64,000 nt of DNA, from the NCBI GenBank assembly GCA_902615915.1, contig CACMQQ010000002.1, forward strand, positions 62,001 through 126,000, written 5' to 3'. The notes under the pieces are model-generated. The model searched no databases, was not told the DNA's origin, and worked only from the letters and a program-made list of their open reading frames with translations. Origin of the DNA: an uncultured Fidelibacterota bacterium (GTDB lineage Bacteria > Fidelibacterota > Marinisomatia > Marinisomatales > TCS55). Made by a program: the position numbers and the translations under genes. Positions 40,449 to 50,439 of this stretch are shown in pieces (the stretch's first letter is position 1; each line of letters begins with the position of its first letter).

Positions 40449-43385
40449 TTAGTTCAAATCTTCGAGCAGTTTTTTTGCAACTGGGTCATCTGGATTTTTT
40501 GCAAGCCAGTCATTTAAGACTCCTTTTGCATTTTCAATCATGTTGAGCTGCTTGTAGGCATATACCAAAGATGAAATTATCTGAGTAAAACTTTCTTGCC
40601 ATTCACCAATTTCTTGTTGGGAGGCTAGCCTTTTGCCGGCTTCGATATCCTTAAACTCTAGATAAAGTTTTTCAAAGATATCTTTACCAAGCTTTACTGA
40701 GTCAAGTTGTGTCATAAAGACTTGTCCGTAGTCTACACGATCTCGAATCATCAGATCGTCTCTTTGGATCAAAATATTCATTATTCTCGACAATTCTTCA
40801 TTTTTCCCTAGTTCTCCAAATATACGCGCAACTTGATAATGCAAATCTTTGGAATCAAATCTAATGGTTTTTTCAGGTATGTTGTCTTGCATTTTATTCA
40901 TCACAGCTAGAGCCTTCTCACGATGATATTCAAGTTTCTGTTCATCCCCATTCTCATTTTCTTTGAATTTCATAAAATGAAAAACTGCTAACTGCATATA
41001 TGCGCTTCTTAGATTCTGCAGTAATCTTATATTAGTAGAGGGAAAATAGTATACGTCCTCTCGTCCTAAGTTTCTAAACAGATATCCAGGCTTGTAATCT
41101 TTGGACCAAATTTCACCTTCTAAAGATTTCCACTCTTTTGCCTCAATATCTTTTTCCCAAACTTCAGAGCCATAGCCAGACATTAGATTTGCCCACATTC
41201 TTTCTTCATTAATTGGATTGCGTGCATTAGTTTTATAAGGTCTTAATCTATATACCAAGCCTTCCATTTCTAAAAATTCTTCAAGGCCCAACCTATTTGA
41301 ACCTGGAACGGTGACAGCAAAATAAATTGGATATTTCCACTGTGAATCAGAAATTATTCTTAAAATCATTAAATCTTTAACCATCAATGCTACCCCAGCA
41401 TAAGTAGGGTCAACTTTCCATTGTATGAATCCATCATTGTTTTGTTTCGTCAATGGAGCCGGAACTTTAACATTGCTTGATTTCCATTCTCTAAGTCCGG
41501 AAGCAACAGCTTTAATCTCCTCATCTCCCATATTGATGAACATACCTTCGTTGTCTTCGCTATCCAGTCTTTTTATTCTTGCTGGTCTTAATTTCTTAAT
41601 TTGACGAATATACCACTCTGTGTTGAGAAGGCTAAGATTTGCTATGGTAACATCTCTTCTGATCCCTTCGACTTCTTGTAAATACCATAGTGGAAAAGTA
41701 TCATTATCGCCATTCGTAAATAATATCGCGTTAGGTTCACATGATTGTAAAATATTATAACTATAATCCCATGCTATTCTGTTATCTGAACGATCATGTT
41801 CATGGTAATTTGCTTTCAACATCATTCCAGGCATAGCCACCAACAAAAAAACAAATGTCCCTACAATAGCATATTTTGAATTGGGTTTGTCCTGAAAAAA
41901 CTTTCGCACATAATCTCCAATAGATGATAATGCGATGCCTATCCAAATTGAAAAAGCAAAGAAACTACCCACATACGAATAATCTCGTTCCCGTGGCTGA
42001 GGATCATTTTGATTCACAAAAATAATAATAGCAAGGCCAGTCATCAAAAAAAGACTGAGAACAGAAAAGGCAGATTCTTTATCTCTTTGAAAATGATAAA
42101 AGAGGCCCCATAATCCCATTAAAAATGCCAGAGGTAGGCCAAATTGAAACCAATAAACTCCATCTTGGTTGGAATTTGCACCGTATGATGTTACGTAATC
42201 ATCTGTGCTCGCACCTCTACCAGCAAATTGCCATAAAAAATAACGCCAATACATTTTTTTGATTTGATATGACAAAAAATAATCCCACTGTTTATCCATC
42301 CGATAGGTCTTATAATTCCTTTCTTGCCTGGGAGAGTATTCGCCATTGTTAGCCGGTCTACCGACCACTTCATGTTTGGGTGGCAATCCTCTAAAACGCC
42401 TAGGGAACTGAAACATTTGACCGTATTGTTCACGCTCCATATAAGCAATTGCGCGAGTAACATTTGATGGATCATTCTCATTAATTGCAGGTTGCTGCTG
42501 AGATCGAACAAATATACTTGCATAACTTGAATATCCTATAAGAACCAAAACAGTAGCAGTTAAGAAATATGAAACTTGAAATTTTTTATAAATGATCGAA
42601 GCGATCATTAATCCCAAAAGTAACAATACTGCAAAAACAAATGGATAAAACCCAATCAACCTCACAAGTTTTGGAACGCCATTTATTATTCCTGAATTAA
42701 TTACAAGATAAACAATGCCAGTTAATAAAACTGTTACAAAAAAGCCTTTATAGCTAAAATCAAATTTTCTAAAAAAAATAATTAATGCGATGAAAGGAAG
42801 TGCCAACAAATTTAAAAGATGAACTCCGGTAGCCAATCCAATCATATAGGCTATTATCAAAATGTACCTTTCGTTACCATCTTCATCTGCTTTTTCAGAC
42901 CAAAGCAATATGAGCCATACCACTATAGCAGTAAAAAATGTAGAGAAGCCATAGACCTCTGCCTCAACAGCATTAAACCAATGAGAATCAGTAAATGCAA
43001 ATGTTAATGATCCTATTAAAGATGAAGAATAAACTATAATTGCATCTAATTGAGTTTTAATTTTTCCCCTAAAGCGATTGATAAGCTTTACATTAGACAA
43101 ATACAAAAACATGACGGCCAGTGCGCTAACTATCGGTGAGATCAAATTAACCCTAAATGCAATATCTGAATTAAAAGGAAGCATAGAAAAAATTCTTCCC
43201 AATAGCAAGTAAAGGGGACTACCAGGGGGATGAGGAACTCCTAAAATGTAAGATGATGCGATAAATTCTCCAGAGTCCCAATATGGGACAGTATCAGCCA
43301 TTGTAGCAAGGTAAACTAAGAACGATGCTACAAGTGAAATCACAGCACCAATTTTGTTCCATGATATATAGCTTGAATTAATCAA
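40449..43385 (-). CDS. DUF2723 multi-pass membrane protein, probable glycosyltransferase-like
   Basis: 978 residues. The N-terminal half has roughly a dozen transmembrane helices. It opens with VYLATMADTVPYWDSGEFIASSYILGVPHPPGSPLYLLLGRIF, the hallmark DUF2723 block with its conserved acidic residues. The C-terminal half is soluble with TPR-like helices near the end (LVYAYKQLNMIENAKGVLNDWLAKNPDDPVAKKLL). The family is related to human TMEM260, a protein O-mannosyltransferase, so a lipid-linked-sugar-dependent protein glycosyltransferase is a fair hypothesis. The TTG start overlaps the DUF1844 stop. Confidence 0.85.
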   Translation of the reverse strand: MINSSYISWNKIGAVISLVASFLVYLATMADTVPYWDSGEFIASSYILGVPHPPGSPLYLLLGRIFSMLPFNSDIAFRVNLISPIVSALAVMFLYLSNVKLINRFRGKIKTQLDAIIVYSSSLIGSLTFAFTDSHWFNAVEAEVYGFSTFFTAIVVWLILLWSEKADEDGNERYILIIAYMIGLATGVHLLNLLALPFIALIIFFRKFDFSYKGFFVTVLLTGIVYLVINSGIINGVPKLVRLIGFYPFVFAVLLLLGLMIASIIYKKFQVSYFLTATVLVLIGYSSYASIFVRSQQQPAINENDPSNVTRAIAYMEREQYGQMFQFPRRFRGLPPKHEVVGRPANNGEYSPRQERNYKTYRMDKQWDYFLSYQIKKMYWRYFLWQFAGRGASTDDYVTSYGANSNQDGVYWFQFGLPLAFLMGLWGLFYHFQRDKESAFSVLSLFLMTGLAIIIFVNQNDPQPRERDYSYVGSFFAFSIWIGIALSSIGDYVRKFFQDKPNSKYAIVGTFVFLLVAMPGMMLKANYHEHDRSDNRIAWDYSYNILQSCEPNAILFTNGDNDTFPLWYLQEVEGIRRDVTIANLSLLNTEWYIRQIKKLRPARIKRLDSEDNEGMFINMGDEEIKAVASGLREWKSSNVKVPAPLTKQNNDGFIQWKVDPTYAGVALMVKDLMILRIISDSQWKYPIYFAVTVPGSNRLGLEEFLEMEGLVYRLRPYKTNARNPINEERMWANLMSGYGSEVWEKDIEAKEWKSLEGEIWSKDYKPGYLFRNLGREDVYYFPSTNIRLLQNLRSAYMQLAVFHFMKFKENENGDEQKLEYHREKALAVMNKMQDNIPEKTIRFDSKDLHYQVARIFGELGKNEELSRIMNILIQRDDLMIRDRVDYGQVFMTQLDSVKLGKDIFEKLYLEFKDIEAGKRLASQQEIGEWQESFTQIISSLVYAYKQLNMIENAKGVLNDWLAKNPDDPVAKKLLEDLN

Positions 43386-43762
43386 TTATCGCTCTTTTTG
43401 TTTTTTTTGGTAGATTTTTTTCCTTTTTTTGAATCTGCAGAAGCACTGCTAGAGTCATCAATTTTCTTTTTCTTTGAATCTTCATCATCGGAGGGTTTTT
43501 TCTTTTCATCAATGTAATTTAGTTTTAGTTCGCTAAGACTATGAATGATATACTGCTCTTCCCATTCCGACAAGTTCCCTTTCATTTTGGTCTGGAGCAT
43601 ATCCAGCAAATCAATGTAATAGGTTGCTTGTTCTACATTGCGTTCAATTTTATCTGATACAGGGTTTTTTACTTTTCCAAGTGATATCCACGCGCTTTGA
43701 ACAAAAGTATTGACCAGGTGAATAAAAAGCTGGTCCTCTTTTTTTGGTTGATCTTCGCTCAT
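43382..43762 (-). CDS. DUF1844-family protein with Lys/Ser-rich tail
   Basis: 126 residues. The first 85 or so match DUF1844 (FIHLVNTFVQSAWISLGKV, ATYYIDLLDMLQTKMKGNLSEWEEQYIIHSLSELKLNY), a small helical protein of unknown function. The final 40 residues are a low-complexity Lys/Asp/Ser tail. It heads the run with the DUF2723 protein, whose TTG start overlaps this stop. The recG terminator and about 50 nt of AT-rich DNA lie upstream. Confidence 0.8.
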   Translation of the reverse strand: MSEDQPKKEDQLFIHLVNTFVQSAWISLGKVKNPVSDKIERNVEQATYYIDLLDMLQTKMKGNLSEWEEQYIIHSLSELKLNYIDEKKKPSDDEDSKKKKIDDSSSASADSKKGKKSTKKNKKSDN

Positions 43763-43814
43763 TTTGGTTTATTCTCCATTAAATTCAACGGATTAATAAA
43801 AAAATTGTTTCTTT

Positions 43815-43844
43815 AAAAAAAGACAAAAGTTTGATTTTTTAGTC
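43815..43844 (-). terminator. Intrinsic terminator downstream of recG
   Basis: On the minus strand AGAC(T)AAAA pairs with TTTTGTCT, with one bulged T and an 8-nt loop, and runs directly into a U-tract of six or more. It lies 8 nt after the recG stop codon and separates that run from the DUF1844/DUF2723 run. Confidence 0.7.
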
Positions 43845-43851
43845 TAATAAT

Positions 43852-45939
43852 TTACGATATAATTTTTTCATTTAAATTCTGTTTATAAGTCTTATAAAGT
43901 TTATTTTTTAATTCAATATTTTTGCGACCCTCTAAGTTTGAATCATGCTTAATTATTTCTTTAGCTAATTTTCTAGCTTTTTGAATCAATGAACCATCGG
44001 TTTTCATGTTAGCTATTTTAAAACTTAAATAACCACTTTGACGTATTCCGAAAAATTCTCCTGGTCCCCTTATTTTTAAATCTTCATCTGCGATTACAAA
44101 TCCATCATTTGTTTCTTCCATTATATTTAACCTTTTTTTGGCATTTTCAGAAAAGCTTCTCCTTACCAAAATACAAAAGCTTTTATTTTTTCCTCTACCA
44201 ACTCTACCTCTAAGTTGGTGCAATTGCGTCAAACCAAATCTTTCGGCATGCTCAATCAACATAATTGTTGAATTTGGAACATCTATGCCAACCTCTATAA
44301 CTGTTGTTGATATCAATATGTTTATATTATTAGCAGAGAAATTATTCATTATTGAATCTTTTTCAGTTTTTTCCATTTTGCCGTGGATTAACCCTACTTC
44401 TAAATTTGAAAATTCATTTTTACTCAGCTCTTCGTACATTTCCGTTGCAGCGATTAAATCAGATTTTTCAGTTTCTTCAACTAATGGATAAACTATCATG
44501 CACTGCCTTCCTAATACTACTTCCTTAGCCATAAAATCATAGACTCTTTTTAAACGGTTCTCATCGATTACTTTTGTTATTACGGGTTTTCGATTTTTAG
44601 GCATCTCGTCGATAATACAAAGATCCATGTCTCCATAAAGAGTAATAGCCAATGTCCTTGGAATCGGCGTAGCTGTCATTGCTAAAAAGTGAGGGTTGTT
44701 TCCTTTTTCAACTAATTTACGTCTTTGATTAACGCCAAAACGGTGCTGCTCGTCGATGATTACCAAACCTAACTTTTTAAATTTTACATCTTTTTGGATT
44801 AGTGCATGTGTACCTATAACTAAATCAATTTTCCCATTATTCAAACTCTCTATAATCTTATCTCTCTCTTTCCTGGCCATTCCTCCCGTTAAGAGGGCGC
44901 ATGTAATCTTCAAAGGATCAAATTCTTTTTTAAAAGACTTTAAATGTTGTCTTGCTAAAATTTCAGTTGGAGCCATGACGGCAACCTGAAAATTGCTTTC
45001 AACAGCGATTGATGAAGCTAAAATACTGACAATGGTCTTTCCTGATCCAACATCTCCTTGCAATAAACAATTCATTGGACTAGAGTTGGTCAAGCTATTT
45101 TTAATTTGGGTATGTGCGCGATGTTGAGCTTCAGTTAATTCAAAACTTAGCGCCTCTATAATCTTTTTATCAAATTTTGAATTTTGAAAACAAGGCTTTG
45201 ATTTTATTTTAAGATTTTTTTGATTTTTAAATGCTAAGTATAATTGCAAAAAGAAATGTTCGTCAAATTTTAAACGCTCTATAGCTCTATTTAAATCAAT
45301 TAATGATTTTGCAAAGTGAATATCATTAAGTGCTCTTTTTAATTCAATTAAATTTGTTTCAAGTAAAAAATTTTTTTCAAAATGATCATTAATAGAAATC
45401 GAAGATTTTTTTATAGTCTTTATTATTCTTCTTAAAAATCTACTATCTATTCCATTATTTTTTAAATTAGATGTAAGAGGATAGATTGGGATGATGGAAC
45501 CAGTATTGATTGGGTCCTCATCTTCTTTTAATTTTTCAAAATCTGGATGTATGATTTGATAGCCATTATAAAATTCTACTTTGCCACTAACAGCTAATTT
45601 GTCTCCAATTTTCAGAGCTTTTTTAATATATTTTGCTCCATTGAACCAGCGTAGTGTTAAATACCCGTAGCCATCATAAATAATTGATTCTAAAAAATAT
45701 TTAAATTTTCCTTTTCTCATTTTTATACTTTGAATAGTACCAATTACATTCACATTTTGCCCCCCGCTAAGTTTTGAGAGCAAGGTTAAGGTTGTTCTAT
45801 CAAGATATTTTCTGGGGTAGTAGTGCAATAATTGATCAATGGTACTTAAACCATCGATGGACAAAGCTTCTGCTTTTTTTGGACCTATGCCTTTTAAAAC
45901 AGTGAGTGGTGTTGAAAGAGATAGCACTCTTTCTTGCAA
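43852..45939 (-). CDS. recG: ATP-dependent DNA helicase RecG
   Basis: Remodels stalled forks and recombination intermediates. 695 residues, normal length: an N-terminal wedge domain (VLKGIGPKKAEALSIDGLSTIDQLLHYYPRKYLDR), Walker A LLQGDVGSGKT, DEQH box (IIDEQHRFGVNQR), ATPIPRTLA, and motif VI QLRGRVGRG. A TTG start at 45939 is preceded by AAGGAG 9 nt upstream at the end of the DUF4139 gene, so non-ATG initiation is well supported. It is the last gene of the channel-valS-recG run. Confidence 0.95.
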   Translation of the reverse strand: MQERVLSLSTPLTVLKGIGPKKAEALSIDGLSTIDQLLHYYPRKYLDRTTLTLLSKLSGGQNVNVIGTIQSIKMRKGKFKYFLESIIYDGYGYLTLRWFNGAKYIKKALKIGDKLAVSGKVEFYNGYQIIHPDFEKLKEDEDPINTGSIIPIYPLTSNLKNNGIDSRFLRRIIKTIKKSSISINDHFEKNFLLETNLIELKRALNDIHFAKSLIDLNRAIERLKFDEHFFLQLYLAFKNQKNLKIKSKPCFQNSKFDKKIIEALSFELTEAQHRAHTQIKNSLTNSSPMNCLLQGDVGSGKTIVSILASSIAVESNFQVAVMAPTEILARQHLKSFKKEFDPLKITCALLTGGMARKERDKIIESLNNGKIDLVIGTHALIQKDVKFKKLGLVIIDEQHRFGVNQRRKLVEKGNNPHFLAMTATPIPRTLAITLYGDMDLCIIDEMPKNRKPVITKVIDENRLKRVYDFMAKEVVLGRQCMIVYPLVEETEKSDLIAATEMYEELSKNEFSNLEVGLIHGKMEKTEKDSIMNNFSANNINILISTTVIEVGIDVPNSTIMLIEHAERFGLTQLHQLRGRVGRGKNKSFCILVRRSFSENAKKRLNIMEETNDGFVIADEDLKIRGPGEFFGIRQSGYLSFKIANMKTDGSLIQKARKLAKEIIKHDSNLEGRKNIELKNKLYKTYKQNLNEKIIS

Positions 45940-45942
45940 GCG

Positions 45943-47274
45943 CTATAACTCCTTACGATATGTATAAGTAACAGTTTTTGACCTATTTGCTGGGACTGAA
46001 ATTGAAAATTGAATAGTCGTTGCATCTTTCTTTTGATAATTAGAAGAAGCTTTTCTAATCACCCAGTCACCTCTAATTTCTTCAACTAAACGAACATTGA
46101 TTTGATTTGATAAAGTATTATTTATTTCAATCATGATAGATGCTTCTTCGCTTTTTTGTTGTCGATCGAAATTTATAATGCTTCTTTTTCCAATGACATC
46201 AAAAGCCCTGCCTGAAGTGATCGTAGCTTCTTCACCTTTAGTTACCTGGGACAAATGGTCCTCTCCAATAAATTCAATATCTTGCTCATTTAAATACTGG
46301 TAAATTTGAATGTTACCCTCAGGTAGAGGTATCCCGAGATTATTTTCCTCAATATTAGGTATCGTATATTCAACCATCAAAGGTTCTTCTCTTTGATTTT
46401 TCTCATTGTTTTCAAATAAGTAAGTTTTCTTAAAAGAAACATTCTTTGGGGGGTAGAGTCGAGCTAAAATACTCTCATTGCTTTTTAAATTTATTTTCTG
46501 ATTTAAGTTATAGATGTAGTAATCGCCAAATTGATTCTGCTGGAAACTATTTTGACTCAATCGCGATTGCCTGTAAGGGCCCACAAAACTGGCACTGTTT
46601 ACCTTCGTATTTAAATTTCCTTCAATTAACTTTAGGTTGACTTCTGAAAAATCCATATTACTATTATTAAAAATATCGGCTTCAATGACGAAATCAGCAC
46701 TGTTTTGCATTCTGTTTATTATCAATTTATAGATTGTTTTCCATTTAAAGCCTTTGGATAGATAAATTAAATTTCCATTTACTATTTTTTCAAGATCGTC
46801 CTTTGGGGATATGCTCCAAGTCAGTGTAGGCTTGAGAGCTTTTGGTATTTCCTCATCATAAACGCTTACATAGTCTACTCGGTCAAAGTTAAATGATAAA
46901 ATGCTTCCTCTTCTTTGAACGGATAATATTGAATTATCAAATTCTACTAGAACGCCAGAAATTTCTCTCTCATTAACCAATTTTATTTCGATGTTTTCGC
47001 CAATCTTATTTTTTAAATTTTCACGAAAACGAAATGTATTATTATTTAATCTTTGGGTCAAGATTCTGGCATTTGTTAAATTCAAAAAAGCTGATCCATC
47101 AATTAAGCCTGATGGCAAAGAATCCCAGCTGATCACATTACTTTCTTGTTCTAACTCCCACAGGATTTTTTGTTTTATTAATGCTCTATCATCTTTGTAA
47201 ATAGTAATTGATGTTTGCGCGTAGATAGCATTATTGAATTGTAAAAAGATAAATATAGAGAGAATGTACTTCAT
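45943..47274 (-). CDS. DUF4139-family exported protein
   Basis: 443 residues with a signal peptide (YILSIFIFLQFNNAIYAQ). It matches the DUF4139 pattern of mostly beta secreted proteins: ITIYKDDRALIKQKI at the start, the central LIYLSKGFKWKTIYKLIINR, and SADFVIEADIFNNSNMDFSEVNLKLIEG, which is family-typical. Function is unknown; it is likely periplasmic or surface. It overlaps valS by 4 nt and is followed 3 nt later by recG, whose ribosome site it carries. Confidence 0.78.
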   Translation of the reverse strand: MKYILSIFIFLQFNNAIYAQTSITIYKDDRALIKQKILWELEQESNVISWDSLPSGLIDGSAFLNLTNARILTQRLNNNTFRFRENLKNKIGENIEIKLVNEREISGVLVEFDNSILSVQRRGSILSFNFDRVDYVSVYDEEIPKALKPTLTWSISPKDDLEKIVNGNLIYLSKGFKWKTIYKLIINRMQNSADFVIEADIFNNSNMDFSEVNLKLIEGNLNTKVNSASFVGPYRQSRLSQNSFQQNQFGDYYIYNLNQKINLKSNESILARLYPPKNVSFKKTYLFENNEKNQREEPLMVEYTIPNIEENNLGIPLPEGNIQIYQYLNEQDIEFIGEDHLSQVTKGEEATITSGRAFDVIGKRSIINFDRQQKSEEASIMIEINNTLSNQINVRLVEEIRGDWVIRKASSNYQKKDATTIQFSISVPANRSKTVTYTYRKEL

Positions 47275-49901
47275 GAGATCATTTTTAAATTTTTCTTCAA
47301 CAATTCTTTTTCTAGCTTTAATTGAATCATTTTTTCTTTTTCATGAGAAATGATATTTTCTGGTGCATTTGCTACAAAATTTTTATTAGAAAGCTTTTTC
47401 TCACTTACCAATATATGCTTTTTTAATTTGTCAATCCTTTTGGAAAGTCGATTAATTTCTAAATCAATATCTATTAGACCTTCTAGTGGAATAAATAACT
47501 CCATATTTTTTATAACTGCAGTTGCAGATTTAGAGGGTCTTTCCTCATTATTTATAAAAGAAATAAGATTTACTCCAGCAAGCATTTTAATTGCTTCATC
47601 AAAAGAAAGAATCATTTCTTTAAATGATTCTGAATTTGCGATATAAACTGTTGCTCTTTTTTTGGGTGGAATATTTAATTGACTCCTAATTGCACGAATA
47701 GATGTAACTATTTGTTGCAATAAGTCCATCGAATCAAAAACTTGCTCATTTTTTAAAACTTTACCATTTATCCATGGGGATATAATCAGATCCTTCTCAT
47801 TCTTAGTTTTAAAATATGACCACAACTCTTCAGTGATAAATGGCGAGTATGGATGTAGCAAGGTTAAAATTCCTTTCAAGACATGTATCAAAACGGTTCT
47901 AGCGATATCTGCTTTTTTTGGATCATCTCCATATAGACGAATCTTGGCTATTTCAACGTACCAATCACAAAAGTCATTCCATGTAAATTCATAAATAGCT
48001 TTAGCTGCCTCATTAAAACGATAATTGTTTAATTCTTTATTTACATTAAAAGCAGTTTCTTCAAACCTACTTATGATCCATTTATCTGATATATCTAAAT
48101 TCTCATGACTTAGATCAATGTCAGGAGGAATGCCATCTATCAAATTCATAAAAGTAAATCTCGCAGCATTCCATAGCTTGTTCATGAAATTCTTTCCAAC
48201 TTCAAGTCTATCTTTGGAAAAAAGAACATCCAATCCTTGTGGAGCCATCAATAAAGTTCCAAAACGAACTGCGTCTGTACCAAACTCTTTAAATAATGTT
48301 ATTGGATCGGGTGAATTACCTAATGATTTGCTGAATTTTTTACCATTAGCATCTCTTAAGATAGATGTAAAATATACATTTTTGAAAGGCTCTTCTCCCA
48401 AAAATTCATAGCCTGACATGATCATTCTAGCTACCCAGAAAAAAATAATATCTGGCCCCGTAACCAAGGTATTTGTAGGATAATATTTCTTTATAGAAGT
48501 GTCTTTTTCTATCCAGTTGTGAACTGCAAATGGCCAAAGCCATGAAGACGCCCATGTATCCAAAACATCTTTATCTCGAACCCAATTTTCTTTATCATCA
48601 GGACCCTTTTCTGAGACATGTAATTTGGATACATTGTCTTTATGATACCAAACAGGAATTTGATGACCCCATGATAATTGACGACTAATACACCAATCGT
48701 TAATATTCTCCATCCAATGATTATATGTTTTTACCCAATGGTTTGGATAGAATTTTATTTTTCCATCATTAACAGCATCCAAAGCAGGTTTAACGAGCTT
48801 ATTCATTTTCATATACCATTGTTCTGACATATAAAATTCTATTGGAACATTTCCTCTTTCAGAAAAACCGATATTGTTAATATGGTCTTCGGTTTTTTCT
48901 AGAAGATTTTCTAAGTTCATCCTTTTAATGACTTCTTTTCTTGCTCTCTCTCTTGATAGTCCTTGAAAATCTTGAGGAACATTTTCATTTAGCGAAGCAT
49001 CATCATTCATAATGTTGATAAATTCAAGATCATGTCTTTTTCCAATTTCAAAATCATTGGGATCATGAGCTGGCGTAACCTTCACACAACCTGTTCCAAA
49101 TTTTGGATCAACATGCTCATCAGCAATAATAGGTACTTTTCTATTAACGATAGGAATATTCGCATAGCTTCCAACTAAATGTGCATATCTTTCATCTTCG
49201 GGATTAACAGCTATTGCTGTATCACCGAGTAATGTCTCTGGACGAGTCGTTGCAACAACGAGGAAAGATTTATCTTTTTCGATAGGATATTTAAAATACC
49301 ATAGCTTTCCTGAAATTTCTTTGTGAATCACTTCCTCATCACTAATAGCAGATTGTGAAGAGGGACACCAGTTTACAAGTCTGTGGCCTTTGTAAATGAA
49401 ACCTTTGTTGTAAAGATGAACAAATGCTTTAATGACTGATCTTGAGTAATCATCATCCATTGTGAACTTTTGCCTTTTCCAATCGCAGGAACAGCCAAGT
49501 TTTTTGAGTTGATCAATAATAATTCCACCGTATTTTTCTTTCCATTTCCATGCATGATCAAGAAATTCTTCCCTGCTTAGTTGTTCTTTTTCTATACCCA
49601 TTTCTTCTAACATTTTCACAACTTTGGTCTCTGTCGCTATTGAGGCATGATCTATTCCAGGTATCCAGCAAGTGTTCTTTCCTTCCATTCTTGCTTTTCG
49701 TATCAGAACATCTTGTATTGTATTATTTAGTACATGACCCATGGTCAATTTACCTGTGATATTTGGAGGGGGAATCACTATGGAAAATGATTCATTAGAA
49801 GAATTTTCATCCCCAGTGAAGTAGTCTTTTTTCAACCACCTAGCATACCATTGGTCTTCTAATTGAGTCCAATTGTACGATTTTTCAAATTCGACTTTCA
49901 T
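47271..49901 (-). CDS. valS: Valyl-tRNA synthetase
   Basis: Charges tRNA-Val. 876 residues. The class I HIGH-type motif is in PPPNITGKLTMGHVLNN, the KMSKS-type motif is KFSKSLGNSPDP, and the editing domain carries TTRPETLLGDTAIAVNP. The C-terminal coiled-coil arm (IDIDLEINRLSKRIDKLKKHIL) is complete. It lies 26 nt after the cyclic-nucleotide-binding protein gene and overlaps the DUF4139 gene by 4 nt. No T-box-like leader is visible. Confidence 0.97.
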   Translation of the reverse strand: MKVEFEKSYNWTQLEDQWYARWLKKDYFTGDENSSNESFSIVIPPPNITGKLTMGHVLNNTIQDVLIRKARMEGKNTCWIPGIDHASIATETKVVKMLEEMGIEKEQLSREEFLDHAWKWKEKYGGIIIDQLKKLGCSCDWKRQKFTMDDDYSRSVIKAFVHLYNKGFIYKGHRLVNWCPSSQSAISDEEVIHKEISGKLWYFKYPIEKDKSFLVVATTRPETLLGDTAIAVNPEDERYAHLVGSYANIPIVNRKVPIIADEHVDPKFGTGCVKVTPAHDPNDFEIGKRHDLEFINIMNDDASLNENVPQDFQGLSRERARKEVIKRMNLENLLEKTEDHINNIGFSERGNVPIEFYMSEQWYMKMNKLVKPALDAVNDGKIKFYPNHWVKTYNHWMENINDWCISRQLSWGHQIPVWYHKDNVSKLHVSEKGPDDKENWVRDKDVLDTWASSWLWPFAVHNWIEKDTSIKKYYPTNTLVTGPDIIFFWVARMIMSGYEFLGEEPFKNVYFTSILRDANGKKFSKSLGNSPDPITLFKEFGTDAVRFGTLLMAPQGLDVLFSKDRLEVGKNFMNKLWNAARFTFMNLIDGIPPDIDLSHENLDISDKWIISRFEETAFNVNKELNNYRFNEAAKAIYEFTWNDFCDWYVEIAKIRLYGDDPKKADIARTVLIHVLKGILTLLHPYSPFITEELWSYFKTKNEKDLIISPWINGKVLKNEQVFDSMDLLQQIVTSIRAIRSQLNIPPKKRATVYIANSESFKEMILSFDEAIKMLAGVNLISFINNEERPSKSATAVIKNMELFIPLEGLIDIDLEINRLSKRIDKLKKHILVSEKKLSNKNFVANAPENIISHEKEKMIQLKLEKELLKKNLKMIS

Positions 49902-49927
49902 AATTTTTTTTTATAATATAATAGAAA

Positions 49928-50431
49928 TTATCTGTCTAGCATAAGACTAAATGCTGTAGTTAGCTTTAAAACATTTTGGTTCGACTTTGCTAAGTTGGCT
50001 GAAACTATCCTGCCTAGATTTCGCATGACCTTGTAGCCAATGTCAGAATTTTTCTCACAAATATTAAACAAATCTGTCTTATTTAATCGAGCAACCGTGC
50101 ATTTTTTTAAAGATCGGACATTTGCAGTTCTAAGATCTCCATCATTAAACATGGACATCTCACCAAATTGAGGAAAAGTGTCACTTTTAAGATTAATTAT
50201 CGCTTTTTCTCTTTTGTCAAATTCACCTTTGTTCATGGAAAGCGTAAGTGCTTGATTAACCTCTACTTCTCCATCTAAAAGAAGATATATGCAATCGCCT
50301 TTATCGCCTTCTGTGATTAACTTTTCACCTACATCGAACTTAATTTTCTCAATTACTTTAATAAATTTATTTATATCGCTTTCAGTTAAATCTTCAAAAA
50401 TTTGAAAGTTGTTCAATTTATCAAAATTCAT
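49928..50431 (-). CDS. Stand-alone cyclic-nucleotide-binding domain protein
   Basis: 167 residues forming one CAP-type cyclic-nucleotide-binding domain: EKLITEGDKGDCIYLLLDGEVEV and the phosphate-binding cassette FGEMSMFNDGDLRTANV with Glu91, Arg101 and Thr102 intact, so ligand binding looks possible. The C-terminus (about 135-167) is helical without a recognisable helix-turn-helix, so it is probably not a transcription factor. It begins 8 nt after the K+ channel gene, which suggests that it may be a separate regulatory subunit for that channel. Confidence 0.8.
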   Translation of the reverse strand: MNFDKLNNFQIFEDLTESDINKFIKVIEKIKFDVGEKLITEGDKGDCIYLLLDGEVEVNQALTLSMNKGEFDKREKAIINLKSDTFPQFGEMSMFNDGDLRTANVRSLKKCTVARLNKTDLFNICEKNSDIGYKVMRNLGRIVSANLAKSNQNVLKLTTAFSLMLDR

Positions 50432-50439
50432 TTTATCCT

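Noticed and set aside
49902-49927. T-box or other leader for valS
   Set aside because: Only 26 nt separate valS from the preceding gene, which is too short for such an element.
49928-50431. CRP/FNR transcription factor
   Set aside because: No helix-turn-helix after the cyclic-nucleotide-binding domain; only about 30 helical residues remain.
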